NCBI GenBank assembly: GCA_033629205.1
Contig: CM066164.1
Span: forward strand, 40,695,454 to 40,759,453
DNA: 64,000 nucleotides
Reading direction: 5' to 3'
Source of the DNA: Lithocarpus polystachyus
Taxonomy: Eukaryota > Streptophyta > Magnoliopsida > Fagales > Fagaceae
In this document: positions 1 through 11,586 of the stretch, in pieces
Layout of the letters: the number at the start of each line of letters is the position of its first letter
Position numbering within the stretch: the stretch's first letter is position 1
Notes under the pieces: model-generated
Databases searched by the model: none
The model's input: only the letters and a program-made list of their open reading frames with translations
What the model was told of the DNA's origin: nothing
Program-made: the position numbers and the translations under genes

Positions 1-1371
1 GAAGAAGAAGAAGAAGGGGGCTTGCTAAAAACTGTGAAACACATTCAGTGCAGATCTGCTAGCAGAAAAATAGAAATCTGTAATTAGGAAGAGAGAGAGA
101 GTGGGAATAGGTCTTGGAGTGAAGAAGATGAATATGTCAATCTGACGAATATAAATCAACCACGAAGAAAGATGTAGAAGAAGAAGAAATATGAAATTAG
201 GAGGGGAGAAAGAGAAATGGAATGGTTCTTACCGTATATTATAGATAAAACCAAAATATATTGTTGTATCGGTTCGAACTAGAGTACTGGTTCATTAAAG
301 TGGTAATGTCCATGTTTTTTTTTTTTTTGATGGGTAATGTCCATGTTTTTATAAGCATAAAAGAATGCTAGATTGAAAACATCATTTTGCCTGTTTTTAT
401 TTTTCTTTATAAATAAAAAGTGAAAACTATTTTCTATTTTCCTGTTGCTTTTACCATACTAGATAATTTTTTTGTTCTTGGAAATAGAAAATGGCCATGG
501 AAACAGAAAACTGAGAAAAAAAAATTACTAAACATGCCCTTAACATTTAAATTTCAAATAAACTAGCTCTAGTTCTTGAAATATAAAAAATGCAGGGAAA
601 AAGACAATTTACATCCTATAAATTAGGTGAATTTTCATTTGTGTCCAATACATTTAAAATGCTGTCAACTCTTTTAAATGATGTTTTTTCACATTTGTAA
701 ACACTAAAATAAAATTGATGTGTTTTTTTAAGCAAGTTGATGATTTTTTAAAACAACAATTGATGAAAGGAGTAAAATGATGAAGTTGTCAAAGTTAGTG
801 GACTAATTAACAAAATTTAAGTTTAATGGAATAAAATTTAAAAATTTTGTTTTTTATCCTTAAACTATTGAAAAATTTGTCTTTCGTCTCAAAATTATTG
901 AAAGTGTTGCACATTTTGTCCTTCAACTTATAATTTTTCATTTTTAAACTATTGAATTTTTTTTGCTTTTTATTTTTTTTTATCCTTACTTTTGTCTCAA
1001 AACTATTGAAAAAAAATCTTTACAAAGTTTAATGATCAAAAGGATGGATACAATTTCCTCTCATGAGCCAAGGTCGTAGTCTCTCTCACACCTACTAAGG
1101 TATGTAAATCTAAACCCATAGTTAACAAGAAACAATTAGCAAAATATAACTCTAAAAGAAAAAAAAAAAAAACATAGTAGACATGGTATTATATTCAAAA
1201 ATACACTATTTGTTTAAAATATAAGAATGATGACTTGCTAGATCGTATTTAGCATTACAATCTGTAAGGACGCAATTTGAGTTCCTAGCCCACAAGAAGG
1301 ATGGACTTAGGCCCAAAAAGCCCAAAACAATGATTTTGTAGATAGTGGGTTAGAAAATTGGGGTCTAAAGA
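1..1371. other. AT-rich intergenic flank, no gene seen
   Basis: No coding region can be supported here. The first 17 bases are a GAA microsatellite, and purine-rich GAAGAAGAA tracts recur to about 190. From about 835 to 1020 a phrase close to TTAAACTATTGAAAA recurs with C-poor filler, the pattern of a decayed dispersed repeat. A run of 12 T lies near 317 and an A-run near 1158. Confidence 0.5.
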
Positions 1372-3890
1372 TGTAACACCCGTCTCATTTAAATTTAATT
1401 TAATTGCTTCTAGAGAGTAGATTTGATAAATTGCTTAGTTTGTTTTGGAGGAAATATTATTTTATATTGTGATTTCTATAATAATAATAATAATAATGAT
1501 AATAAGGGGTAACGTGAATAATTATTTTGTGGTGTTTTTAAATTTAACTTTTGGTCTCCTTATCAGTTAAGGAAAAGGATAAGAGACTAAAACCTACTTG
1601 GACTAGGAGTTTAATTGTTATTGGAATTCTTTAGGGTTTTAGCCTATTTAAAACAACCTTATAATGAGTTTAGTGGAAAGGTAGGTCTTGGAAGTTTATT
1701 TTAGTGTAGTGGGCTTCTAAATTTTCAGCCCAACTGAAATTAGCCTTATCATGGAATAGGCTTCTAAACTTTCAGCCCAAGTGCAACAGCTTTATAATGA
1801 AATTAAAATTAGGGTTTCCTATGTGAAAGGTGGAGAAAGAGACCCTTGAAACTAGAAGCGGCTGTGAAAGAAATTCTGCCAAACTGACAAGACGACATCA
1901 AGGTAACTTTCAGCAAACTGATATTTGATTTTTGTGTATCATAGATTAGGGAGGCGGGTTGTCTATCTCTTAAAACATAGGGTTTATATTATTATATTTT
2001 ATTAGCTTGAAATCGCTAGATTATTAGTTTACGATTTCTGGAAGTTCTATGTTAGTTCTGTGTTATAATTTAATTACGTGTTGGGCATCTATATATATAT
2101 ACTCTTATGTGTAAAGAGTAAGGAGTTAAGAATGCATTGTGCGTAGATTGGAGGTCTTACGAATTCATGATCACTAATATATCAATTGAGACCGATTTTC
2201 CCAATGCCATTAACTTATATGAAATATGATGTTTTCGGATTCAGACCAAGGATGAACAATTGTGTTGGTTATTATATTGTATTTAGTGGCATTTGACTAT
2301 TGGCTAGTGGTACAAGTATAATTGTATAGTAAATGTGTACTATTGTTAGTCTTGATTCGATATAATTATATGTTATCAAGGATTCAAGGCCTAACTTCAT
2401 GATTTGATTAATATATATATACACTATTTGTAGAGAGGAAAGAATTTAACAAGTGGTTATATATATTGATTGATGAGTCATACAACTACATGTGATCTAA
2501 TGCCCCATTGAAATCAAATTTCCTATATCCAATTTACATACACTATCATGAGATGTAAGTATTATTGGTGCTGGTGGGTTAATTCGGATCTGGTGGTAAT
2601 GAATTTAATACTAAGGGCCTTTGGTTAGAAACATGGTTAGGTTCTAATATGTAATTATGTATATATGGGCCCATGTGTGATTTTAGAAAAGGATAGCACT
2701 AATGTTTATATAAAAGTGTAAGTATGGCTTAACGCAGCAAAAATATCTATTTGTGTATTAGGTTCAAGTGACATCAGTTTGGATAGTTGAGATCTATCGT
2801 GTCTTGGTGATTTGAGGTAAGTAGACTTCAACACATGACGTCTCTCAAGACGTATATATTTTTACATATATATATATATATAATTGTGGTAAAAATATAT
2901 TTATATATATATATACATACACATAATTGCAAAAGTGAAGTTTCAAAGACTTATACCATTGTTAGTGCTTTATACATACTCAAACTCTATTATTTATTGT
3001 ATATTATTGTGAAACTATATATGTCAAGAGTGTTTCAAATGGTCAACTAGACAGTCTGCAACCTTTGCCAACACAGGGTTAAGTGTTGGTCTTCGGCCGA
3101 AGTAGTGTTAGTGTGGTGTGGTGCAGTGTTATTGTTGCTCTTCGGAGTTAGTGTTGCCTCTTTGAGGTTAGTGTTATTGTTCCCATGGGAAATCACCCAC
3201 CGAGTGTTTAGCAGCTTTTGTCTATGTTTGACTAATATTTTTCATATTGAATTACTGTGTATTTGCTACTGTTCTTTTAGGTGAAAAAGTGTTTATTTTC
3301 ATAATAAAGTGTTTCTACCTATTTGGTGCATATTGGCATATTAATGTGGTTATCATTGTATTAATGTTTACAGCGTTATAGTGATATATTTTATTTTAAC
3401 AGCTTTATGGAATAAATTATATTACAGTTTAAACTAATTGTAATTGTATTGTGAGGACTATATTTTTGTCAAAAATATTATCGTTTTGTTTTGGAAGACA
3501 TCCTCATGTTTGTAGTCTCTTATTGAGCCTTTAGCTCACCCCTTTTTCCATCCTTTCAGATTAGAGTTATGGAGTGTCTTTTGGTGGTAGATCAGTGGCG
3601 CCTTAGATGGACGACTTCGTTTGGAGCTTGATAATTGCAGAATTGTTTTAGTAAAATTGTTTCAGGAAAATGAGATTATTATTTTTGGAACTATTTTGAG
3701 ATGTTATTTGGAGATTTTACATTCAAGAATATTATTGTTGTTTTGTTTTTGTGGATTATTAAGGAACTCTGATGATATTATAGAGGTTTATTTGAGGATT
3801 AATATTACGCTCTGTTCCATTATGTCATTGTTGATTATTTCTAAGACAAGTTAAACATCTAAATCCTTGCTTTGGGTTTGGGGTGTTTCA
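1372..3890. repeat. Solo LTR (long, about 2.5 kb) with 5-bp target duplication
   Basis: The segment begins TGTAACACCC and ends GGGTGTTTCA, so it has TG...CA termini forming a short imperfect terminal inverted repeat, as LTRs do. It is flanked by a perfect direct repeat AAAGA (1367-1371 and 3891-3895). There is no internal region, primer-binding site or coding ORF, so this is best read as a solo LTR left by LTR-LTR recombination. The length and terminus resemble long LTRs of Ty3/gypsy Tekay/Del-type chromoviruses, but no coding sequence is present to confirm the superfamily. A TA-rich tract lies at 2860-2925. Confidence 0.75.
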
Positions 3891-3977
3891 AAAGAGTTAG
3901 AGGACAAATATAAGTTATATAACAGATTCAGATAACCAAAAGAATGATGATAGAATGGATTTATCCAAAAAAAAAAA

Positions 3978-4620
3978 TGTCCTCGGCTCAATCCGAGGAG
4001 ACTAGTTCTTAAATACTGGTTCACAAGTTGCTTACAAATTTAGTTCTAGGTTGCTACAGTGTTTTCTTCTCTATTTCTCAATCCCATGTTTTCTAGGTAT
4101 CTCCTCCATTTTATACTCTCTTCTCCTCTCCTATTTACCTTCCACGTGCAGGTTAGATGGTTGGTGTTGATACTTGTCCTATCAGCATCTTCCAGAAGTC
4201 TTTGCGTAATAGCCGTAAGGCTGAAATCTACTGTTCAGATATCACTTCTATATTAATGCGGCCAGAGAGTTAGCTGCAAAGTATTTAATGCGGTGGTAGC
4301 AGCTTTCTCCTCAGATATTTTAGGATCCCTTCTTGCCCTATGTTTCTGTAATGCTTATCCAGATTAACTGAATCTCTTGGAGTATTCCTTTGGACGGTAG
4401 ATCACCTCCTCGGACCTCAGTTCTGATTGGCCGAGGACCCAATCATTCTCGGACCTTCTTCCTGCACCCTTATAACCACCATTAACTCTCATTTACTAAA
4501 ATGGACTTCTCTGACAATGTGTACTTCTCCTTGGAGGACTTCTAATTCCCGGCTTGGGCTTGGGCTTGTGGCCCAATGTATGCATGGATAACGAACCCTT
4601 GAGCCCAATGTCCCTACACA
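3978..4620. repeat. Possible repeat fragment with inverted CTCGG/CCGAG motifs
   Basis: This block is richer in GC than its flanks. It starts with a small hairpin (TCCTCGG...CCGAGGA) and repeats CTCGG/CCGAG words around 4400-4460. It begins TG and ends near CA, which would suit an LTR fragment, but I cannot find a convincing target duplication. No protein is encoded. The assignment is weak. Confidence 0.3.
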
Positions 4621-6498
4621 ATCCATCAAATTTATAAGATAACTAGACAATATAAAATTTTATATAATCTAATATAAAACTCCACATCCATATAAAATTA
4701 GTTTTGGCCCATAACATGTCATTTAACAAAATTTTAAAAGTCAAATGCATGATATAAAACCATGTAATAAAATATCCTTGAATAGTATTATTATAGAACT
4801 GAAAGCAAGTAAGCAACACAATTTTGAAGAAGAGACTTGGAATTCTCATCTAGCATGTTTAGCTCTTACATTCTTGAATTTCCTCCAATTGAATTTGAAA
4901 GCAGAGGACACGAAATCTAAAACAGAACTTAATAAATAAGTGGATAAAGAAGAATGTCAAAAATTGGTATAGAGTAGATGTTCAATTATATAAAAAAGTG
5001 TCGATAATACACAAAAGGCAAACAAAAAATACAAATTCTTATTATATTTGTGGCACCACTAATAGCCATAATTGAGTAATCAATGTTAAGAAAAATTGCT
5101 ATAACTTGTAATTAATAAAATCATCATATTCCAATCCTATCCTAAGGAAACATATTCAAGTTAGGTTCATTCAAATTCCTTACACAGTCTCATTTTAGGG
5201 CCTATACATCATTTCACAACTATTTGTCAACCTTGCAAGTAGGAGCACTATTGAATATGGTCTCTGTCCACCATAATTACAATTATGAGATTATTTCTAT
5301 GATGCATAACATACAAACCCTTAAGAGAAAATCATTAAGAGGCTTGCCGATCCTGATTGTTTTCAACAAATATGTTCACAATTCTTTTGTAATTATGGGG
5401 AAACTTTTTCTTCATTGCTTCCACATTGTTGACACACCCAAATGCTTTAAGGGACATGCAGGGAATAACCAGTCAATTGTCAATGACCATGTAATGTCCC
5501 TACACATAGGAACCTTTCATGGCGGAGTCCATAACCTTGGAAATGCCTAATGACATGTAATTGTAGTTGTATGGCTCTTTTGTTTAGCCTTTTATGTTTC
5601 AAAATTTTTATTTTATTTAAAAGCTAAATAGAAGATTAAATCAAACATGAAGAATCGAAATGAGAATTTTAAAATGAATATAACCCGATACTTGAAGGGT
5701 CAAAAGTGTCCAGTCAAAGATGAAAATAAATTAATGTAAATACACAAGTTCAAGCAAGAAAAAAAAAAAAAAAACTTGGTTAACCCGTATGTATACTTGC
5801 TTAAAATTTGAAAAATCGAGTAGGAATCTAAGTGTGCTAGCTCATTGACTTTTTAGAATTTTGACGTCGTGCTTTTGCGTATGATGATTCATTTCTGAAC
5901 GCACAACTATTCGGTTCCCTTTGTTTTGCCTTAATTTTTATGTTGGGAGATTATTATTATTATTTTGAATCCAGACCTAGCGGCCAAAGGTTCATTGAAG
6001 AAAGAAAACTGGGACAGATTACACATAGTCCCTTATTACAAGAGATGTTGAATTTGTATGTTGGGAGATTTGTATGCGGAGACTTGAATTTTTATTAAAT
6101 TTGACATGGTGCTTAAAATATTTAGGGCGTTACAATTTTTAACGTAAGTAGTTACCCAACGCAAGCCACAATTTTAATAATTTTTTTTTAAAAATGTTAT
6201 ACATTTTAAATTTGTTATTTTAATTTATTTTAGATTTTGAAACTTAATTTATATTTTTTTTAGGCTCTGGCTGGGTGTTTATAAAGAAATAGAATGGAAT
6301 GAAATGAAATGGAATGATAATAAGGGAATGGAAAAGAATGGAATGTATTTAAGTAAGGGAAATGAATGGAAAAGAATGAAATGAAATAGAATTAAGTAAC
6401 CTTGATTGGATGTTTTAAAATAAAGGAATGGAAATGAATGAAACTGAATGAAATGTAAGTAATCTTGTTTGAGAGCAACATGGAGGGAATGGAATGGA
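4621..6498. other. Intergenic region, no gene seen
   Basis: No supported gene. A 108-codon open frame at 5224-5550 shows no recognisable domain on either strand. An A-run lies at 5760-5774. From about 6263 to 6498 the sequence is a GGAATG/GAATGAAATG-rich tract that opens with a phrase like GGCTGGGTGTTT, typical of a plant MITE-like repeat. It is cut off by the CACTA terminus at 6499. Confidence 0.4.
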
Positions 6499-6690
6499 CA
6501 CTACTAAAAAAACGGCCTATTGCAGCGGGCCTATTGCGGCGGGCCATTGACCTGCTGCAATAGGTCTAGTATTTTGCGGCGTATTATAGCGGCGGGCCAA
6601 TGACCCACCACAATAGACTTATTTTAACGGCGTGAAGTTTAGATATTGCAGCGGGCCATACTGACCTACCGCAATAGACCCTCAAATTGC
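6499..6690 (+). repeat. CACTA left terminus and subterminal repeats
   Basis: CACTAC terminus followed by repeated GC-rich words in both orientations, such as TATTGCGGCGGGCC, CTGCTGCAATAGG and TATAGCGGCGGGCC. Clustered short subterminal repeats in direct and inverted orientation are the transposase-binding arrays of CACTA elements. Confidence 0.65.
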
Positions 6691-7078
6691 CCGCACTACG
6701 TCACCCTAAATTTTCCCTTTTCATTTTTTGCGCCTTTTTGTTTAGTCTCCCACGCACACACTCTCTCTCTCACACACACACTCTCTCTCTCAGACACTTC
6801 GAAAATCCCTCATTCTCTTCTTCTTCCTTTCCTCATTCTCTTCTTTCATCATTTTCTCATTCTCATCAAACTCTTTCTTCCTTTTCTCCTTATCGTCGAG
6901 ACCCATCTCGCCCAGTCCTCCACGTCGCCGACCTACCTCCCCACGCCGCCGACCCATCTTGCCCAGTCCTCTATCTCACCGCTCACCCAACGCCGATCCA
7001 AGCTCCATCGTCGATCCAAGCTCATCGAGGCATCTTCTTCACCGTCCGATCGATTTTCCAAGGTTGTTTTTCAATATT
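6691..7078 (+). other. Pyrimidine-rich leader-like segment inside the CACTA element
   Basis: A CT/CA-rich tract (6757-6800) followed by a pyrimidine-rich stretch and a GC-richer CCGACCCATC part resembles a plant 5' leader. Two overlapping open frames cross it (6646-7134 and 6687-7088), but their products are low-complexity Ser/Leu/Pro strings and the copia insertion at 7084 truncates them. I see no supported gene. Confidence 0.35.
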
Positions 7079-7083
7079 ACTTC

Positions 7084-7921
7084 TGTAAGAAGTTTAGACC
7101 CCTTAAACCTAAACAGATTAACCTAGATATTTAGCCAAGTGATTAACTTAGGTAAATTATGCAATTCTAGGTTAACACAAATATATCATATCATGCAAAG
7201 TGCGGAAAATAAAGAACACACGATATGATAACCCAAGAAAACCAAACCGGTAAAATACCTGGGGAGGATTTAACTTAGCTATCCTCAAGGTAAAACAAAA
7301 TTCACGATGAAAGAATTGAAGTTTACACAATAGCGACTTAGACCACTAACATCCTATTGCTACCTCGAGTAGGAAACTTACTACCACGATCACGTGACAG
7401 CTCCGAGTCCACAGATTATTTCTTTCTTGAATTCACAGCAAAGCACAAACACTCCTGCTTGTATATCTTAAAGTTCTTAAATCTACAACTGAATGATCAC
7501 CAAGCTCTTGACATCAATCTTGAGTTTTGAAACCCTAAGTGTATGTGAAGGCAAACATCTCTAGATCTCACAATAAGATTCACACACACAACATTCAGAA
7601 CACTAAAAACGTGGCTAGGGTTTTTCCTTTTATACTTAGGGCAAAACATAAAACCCTACACGTTAAACGGGCTTGGGCTGAGTTGGCAATTCTGCAAAAA
7701 AAATAATCTGTACGACTTTCGATCAATCGAGTCTAATTCTCGATCGATCGAGCCTGACAGATTTGCATAGTAACTTCTGCAGTAACTCGATTCCAACTTT
7801 ACATAAACAACACATACTTTGAGCAAGTCTAAACAAGACTAAAAGTGTTTTTAATCATGGTTTGCCAACATTACAAAATGAAGTTCTAATACATTAGTTC
7901 CTAATTCCTTAAAACCTAACA
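7084..7921 (-). repeat. Element A 3' LTR
   Basis: 838 bp and homologous to 14967-15798. On the plus strand it starts TGTAAGAAG and ends CCTAACA. The pair of palindromic words CGATCAATCGA and CGATCGATCGA lies at about 7718-7752 in U3. It differs from its partner LTR at many sites, so A is the oldest of the paired-LTR elements here. Confidence 0.93.
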
Positions 7922-8445
7922 AACTCCCCCTTTGACAATCCGTGACAAAACACAAACTTAACACAATGCTCAAAGTTTACAAAATAAACAGTCCATTACA
8001 AAACAATAGCTCAACTAAAAAAATTCAACCTAACTACTATCTATCAGTTGCAAGAGTAGACAGCAGCATGACTGAATCAACTTGTATATTCCTGTAACAC
8101 TTAACAAACACATAAACGCTTGTGTGGAAAATACAAGTAACATAGAAAATAACTTCTTGATTTCACATAACACAAAATAAAGATATATACCATGAATAAC
8201 ATCATAAATATAAATTATTAAGTAATGTAGCACAGTGAAACAAGAAAAATATACAAAAGAAATATCTCATATAACTCCCCCTATCATGAGCCAAAAAAAA
8301 TATACACAATGAAGCACATAGATACAATCTAAAAGCTTCACAGCTCACAGTATCACAACAATAAACAAAATCTCCCCTTAAGACAAAAACTCCTCTACTA
8401 CAAAGAACAGTCTCCACTACATAATGTACTCCCCCTTTTTGTGAC
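7922..8445 (-). promoter_or_regulatory. Element A polypurine tracts (canonical plus extra copies)
   Basis: Immediately upstream of the 3' LTR on the minus strand is AAAGGGGGAGTT (7922-7933), the expected polypurine tract for plus-strand priming. Further G5-type tracts occur near 8273 and 8428 and a weaker one near 8370. Repeated polypurine tracts before the 3' LTR are a described Sirevirus feature, and the same arrangement recurs in B, C and D. Confidence 0.8.
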
Positions 8446-8462
8446 AAATTGCCAAAGGGCAC

Positions 8463-9698
8463 TCACTCATCATCAAAAGGAGGTGGCGGAGAAGAACGAC
8501 GAAAACTCTCCAAATCTGCCTGCAACGCTCGAATCTCATCAAGCACATCCACCAAAAGCTGACCATGAGACGCTTGGACGGTCATGACAGTGTCCAACAT
8601 CCGACGAATGTCCGAATCATCTGAAGGAGAAGGTGGAGGAACAGCAGCAGCAGTAGCAGCAGTCAGATCAGTAGACGTCTTTGCTGTAGGAGCACTTGTA
8701 AAAGAGAAAGGAGGAGGAGTGACACCGGAAGGCTCTACCCTAGAACACTTAGAGCTAGCTCGAAGCTGAGTAGCCCTTTGCCTAAGAAAGGTGGCACCTA
8801 TGGGAGCAATGATATGAACGGGCTCAGAAACAGGAAAATCACCTAAACCTAAATGAAGAAGAATCTTATAAATAAAAACGGGAAAGAACAAATCATGAGC
8901 AGTAGAACTACTCCTATGCACTTCGTTCAAAGAATGAAGAAAAAGATGAGGAAAACTAATAGGAGCATCAGTGACAAAAGCATAGAGAAACACACATCGC
9001 TCAATAGGGATAGTGTGTAGATGAGAGATAGGCCACAAGGAATAACATGCAATCCTAAAAAAAAGATAGTGTAACTAAGAAAGCTCAACGGACGTGATTC
9101 GAGGATCAGAACTCCACTGGATAGAAGACCCAGTGATGTATGACATCACGTCGTCAAGTGGAGGAGACTCATCATAGAAATAGATAGGATGAGAAACCAT
9201 GGGTACCCCAAGAGCATCAGACACTACCGAAGGAGTAATGCGATACTCTACACCTCGTATCCAACTCTTTACTAAAGTGTTGGAATCATAGATGTGGATA
9301 GAGAGGTTCGAATAGAACTCTCTAATCAGGGTAGCTAGAGGTAGATGATCTATGTCTACCAAGGGTAACCAACCCCGACGCTCAAAGTTACGCCTCACCT
9401 CATCATCGACCTCGTCCAGAATGACCTTACGCTCACCCCAAATGTTTCGTCTAAGGTTAAGAGTCTCGTATGTCTCCTGATGTTTCTCACTCAAGAATCT
9501 ATTACTATCGAAAGATGGTAAAGAAGAAGAAGTCCTATGAGCTCTAGTTTTCCTAGGCATGATTCTAGACCAGATTGAGAGACACAGAAAGAAAAGAGAC
9601 AAAAGAAAAAACCAAGGGCAGACTGCAAGATTAGCACCAAAACAACAATACATAAAAAATTCTATATGATGCATGAGCAGAAAAATTAAATGATGCAT
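8463..9698 (-). pseudogene. Element A additional ORF (aORF), PF20167-like protein, one nonsense codon
   Basis: The core reading frame starts at the ATG at 9560-9558 (MPRKTRAHR) and ends with FDDE and a TGA at 8463-8465. It is interrupted only by one in-frame TAG near 9072, where B and C have a Glu codon. The protein has an N-terminal polar segment and a central region with the motifs ETYETLNLRR, FERRGWLPL, LIREFYSNLSIH, RGVEYRITPSVVSDALGVP and LYALV-type helices, followed by a Pro/Ser/Ala-rich tail and a final coiled-coil-like helix. From memory this matches the family called putative plant transposon protein (Pfam PF20167), often found in LTR retroelements; its function is unknown. The frame stays open for a further 46 residues upstream, to 9698, through a very hydrophobic stretch. 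Product location and role are not known. Confidence 0.75.
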
Positions 9699-11586
9699 GA
9701 TCTAATGCAATGAAAAATAGTTCAAATATGATCCAAATTCACAAAATTGGCTTGAGTAAGAATTTTCTATCAAAAATCCCCAAATTTGAAAAACTCATTT
9801 TCACAAAACCCAACAAATTGAGAAATTGATCATTACACAAGTTAGAAAACACAATATAATGATCAAATAAGTCAATCTAATAAGCCAATTTTATCAATTT
9901 ACATCCAATTGAACAAAAGCCCCAAATTCAACAATTTCAAGCCCTAGAATTTTCAATTTTTCACAAATCATCAAATTAGTCAAATTAAACCACATAGATC
10001 ACTTGTATATGGTGTCCCAACAAAAACCCAATGATTTATTAGAAAGAAAACAACCAAAAACATCAAAAATCCCAAATATATAAATGCCGAAAATAACCAA
10101 CAAATGCATGAATTAATGCATGAAAAAATGGAAATAAAAGCAAAAGGAAGGGTAAAAAAGTCTTACCAGCTTTGGGAGAGAAAAACCTTGCAAAAGATTT
10201 GGAGGAAAACGACAAAACTCCTTGTTGGAGCCTTGACCGGTTGGCGATAGAGAAAGAGAGTTTGAAAAGTTTTTGAAAAGTAAAGAACACGTGGAGAAAA
10301 AATCCTTTTGAAAAACCCTCAGCTCGATTTTTGATTGATCGAAAATTAGATTCGATTGGTCGAAAATCCTTTGATTGATCCACTACCAATCGAGTACCGA
10401 TCGAAACAAAAAGAAGCTCACAAAGGGATTTAAGTGCAATTTCGATCGGTCGAAAAACAGGTTCGATCGATCGAAATTCTGGAAAAAAACAGGTTTTTGA
10501 AAAAAACAAAGCAATTTCAGCTCAAAGCATTAGATTTTATGAATAAAATACATGAGTATGAGATGAAATGCTTTTCAAAAACACATATATTGATCACAGT
10601 TTTCCAAAATTAAGATTTTCACTTAATTCTCCCCAAATTCTCAAATAGGAAACATGTTTTGCATCAATTTTCAAGAAATTATCAAACTTGGTTGGTCAGA
10701 CCAATAAACACACACAATAACACAATAACATGTACAAAGTTTAGTAAAGAGTAACTTGTGTAGTGTGTGCAGCTAGCAAAAACTTGAGAAACATGTGAGG
10801 TGATATGTGAACAGAAATCAATCACAATCTCTACAAAATTCATCACATAAATTTCAGAGAGACTATCACCTAAAGAGTTACATCATATAACTCTCACTTC
10901 TCCTAGAATAAGAGCTTGCAATCATGTAAGTTTCTTGATTTGCCTCATAATATACACACCAATTTCAATTGATCAGAAACTTATTAAAATAGCTGAGATA
11001 ATGTACACACCAGTTTATTTGAATTGTGAAATTATTATCGCCCAATAATGTACACACCAATTTTAACAATTTAACTGAAGCTACACCTTATTTTTTTTGT
11101 GTGCATGTGCTACACTTTTTCGAGCACAAAATCTTACGATATGCACTAAGGTGTTTATGATTGGCTAATAAACAGTGGTGAGATGATTATTTATACCTTT
11201 CTCAATAAGCTCAAGTCCAACAATCAAAGGCATGTGACTTCAAGATTAAGATCATGCGATTAACAACTATAAACATCTTGCCACACAACATGGACTACAA
11301 AGCTCAAACTAGTAAAGTGCAATAAATAAGCTCATCCAAGCTAAACAAGGTACATAAACATGTTATGTTAAAATAGATTGACCAACCTTGTTTTCAAAAA
11401 AAAAAGAAAAAAGAAAATACTGCAAAACACATTTTTGCAAAACACAATCTTGTTACCCTTTTTTTTTTATATTTAAAAAAAAAATCCTAGAATGAGATGC
11501 ATGAACATTATGCAATGCAAATCCTAAAGAAAATGGTCACAAAAGATAAAGCAATGAAGAACAAGGACCATGTTAGTCAAGGATGA
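9699..11586 (-). other. Element A 3' non-coding region with palindrome cluster and conserved block
   Basis: No ORF of note. At 10321-10480 a cluster of variants of TCGATCGATCGA occurs, about six copies including TTCGATCGGTCGAA and GTTCGATCGATCGAA. At about 10920-11160 lies a block conserved in B, C and D. It has up to three ATAATGTACACACC repeats and the core AATCTTACGATATGCACTAA. These elements are non-coding but more conserved between families than the surrounding sequence, which suggests a cis function such as RNA packaging, splicing or regulation; this is inference. Confidence 0.7.

Noticed and set aside
3978..4620. Candidate LTR with TG...CA borders
   Set aside because: The left border follows a poly(A) run and no target duplication fits, so it is listed only as a possible repeat.
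5224..5550. 108-codon open frame in otherwise non-coding DNA
   Set aside because: No recognisable motif on this strand. The opposite strand contains gene-like words but also several stops. It is not enough to call a gene.
6646..7134. 162-codon and overlapping 133-codon frames at the CACTA left end
   Set aside because: The products are low-complexity strings from CT/CA-rich DNA, and the last part is inside the copia LTR.
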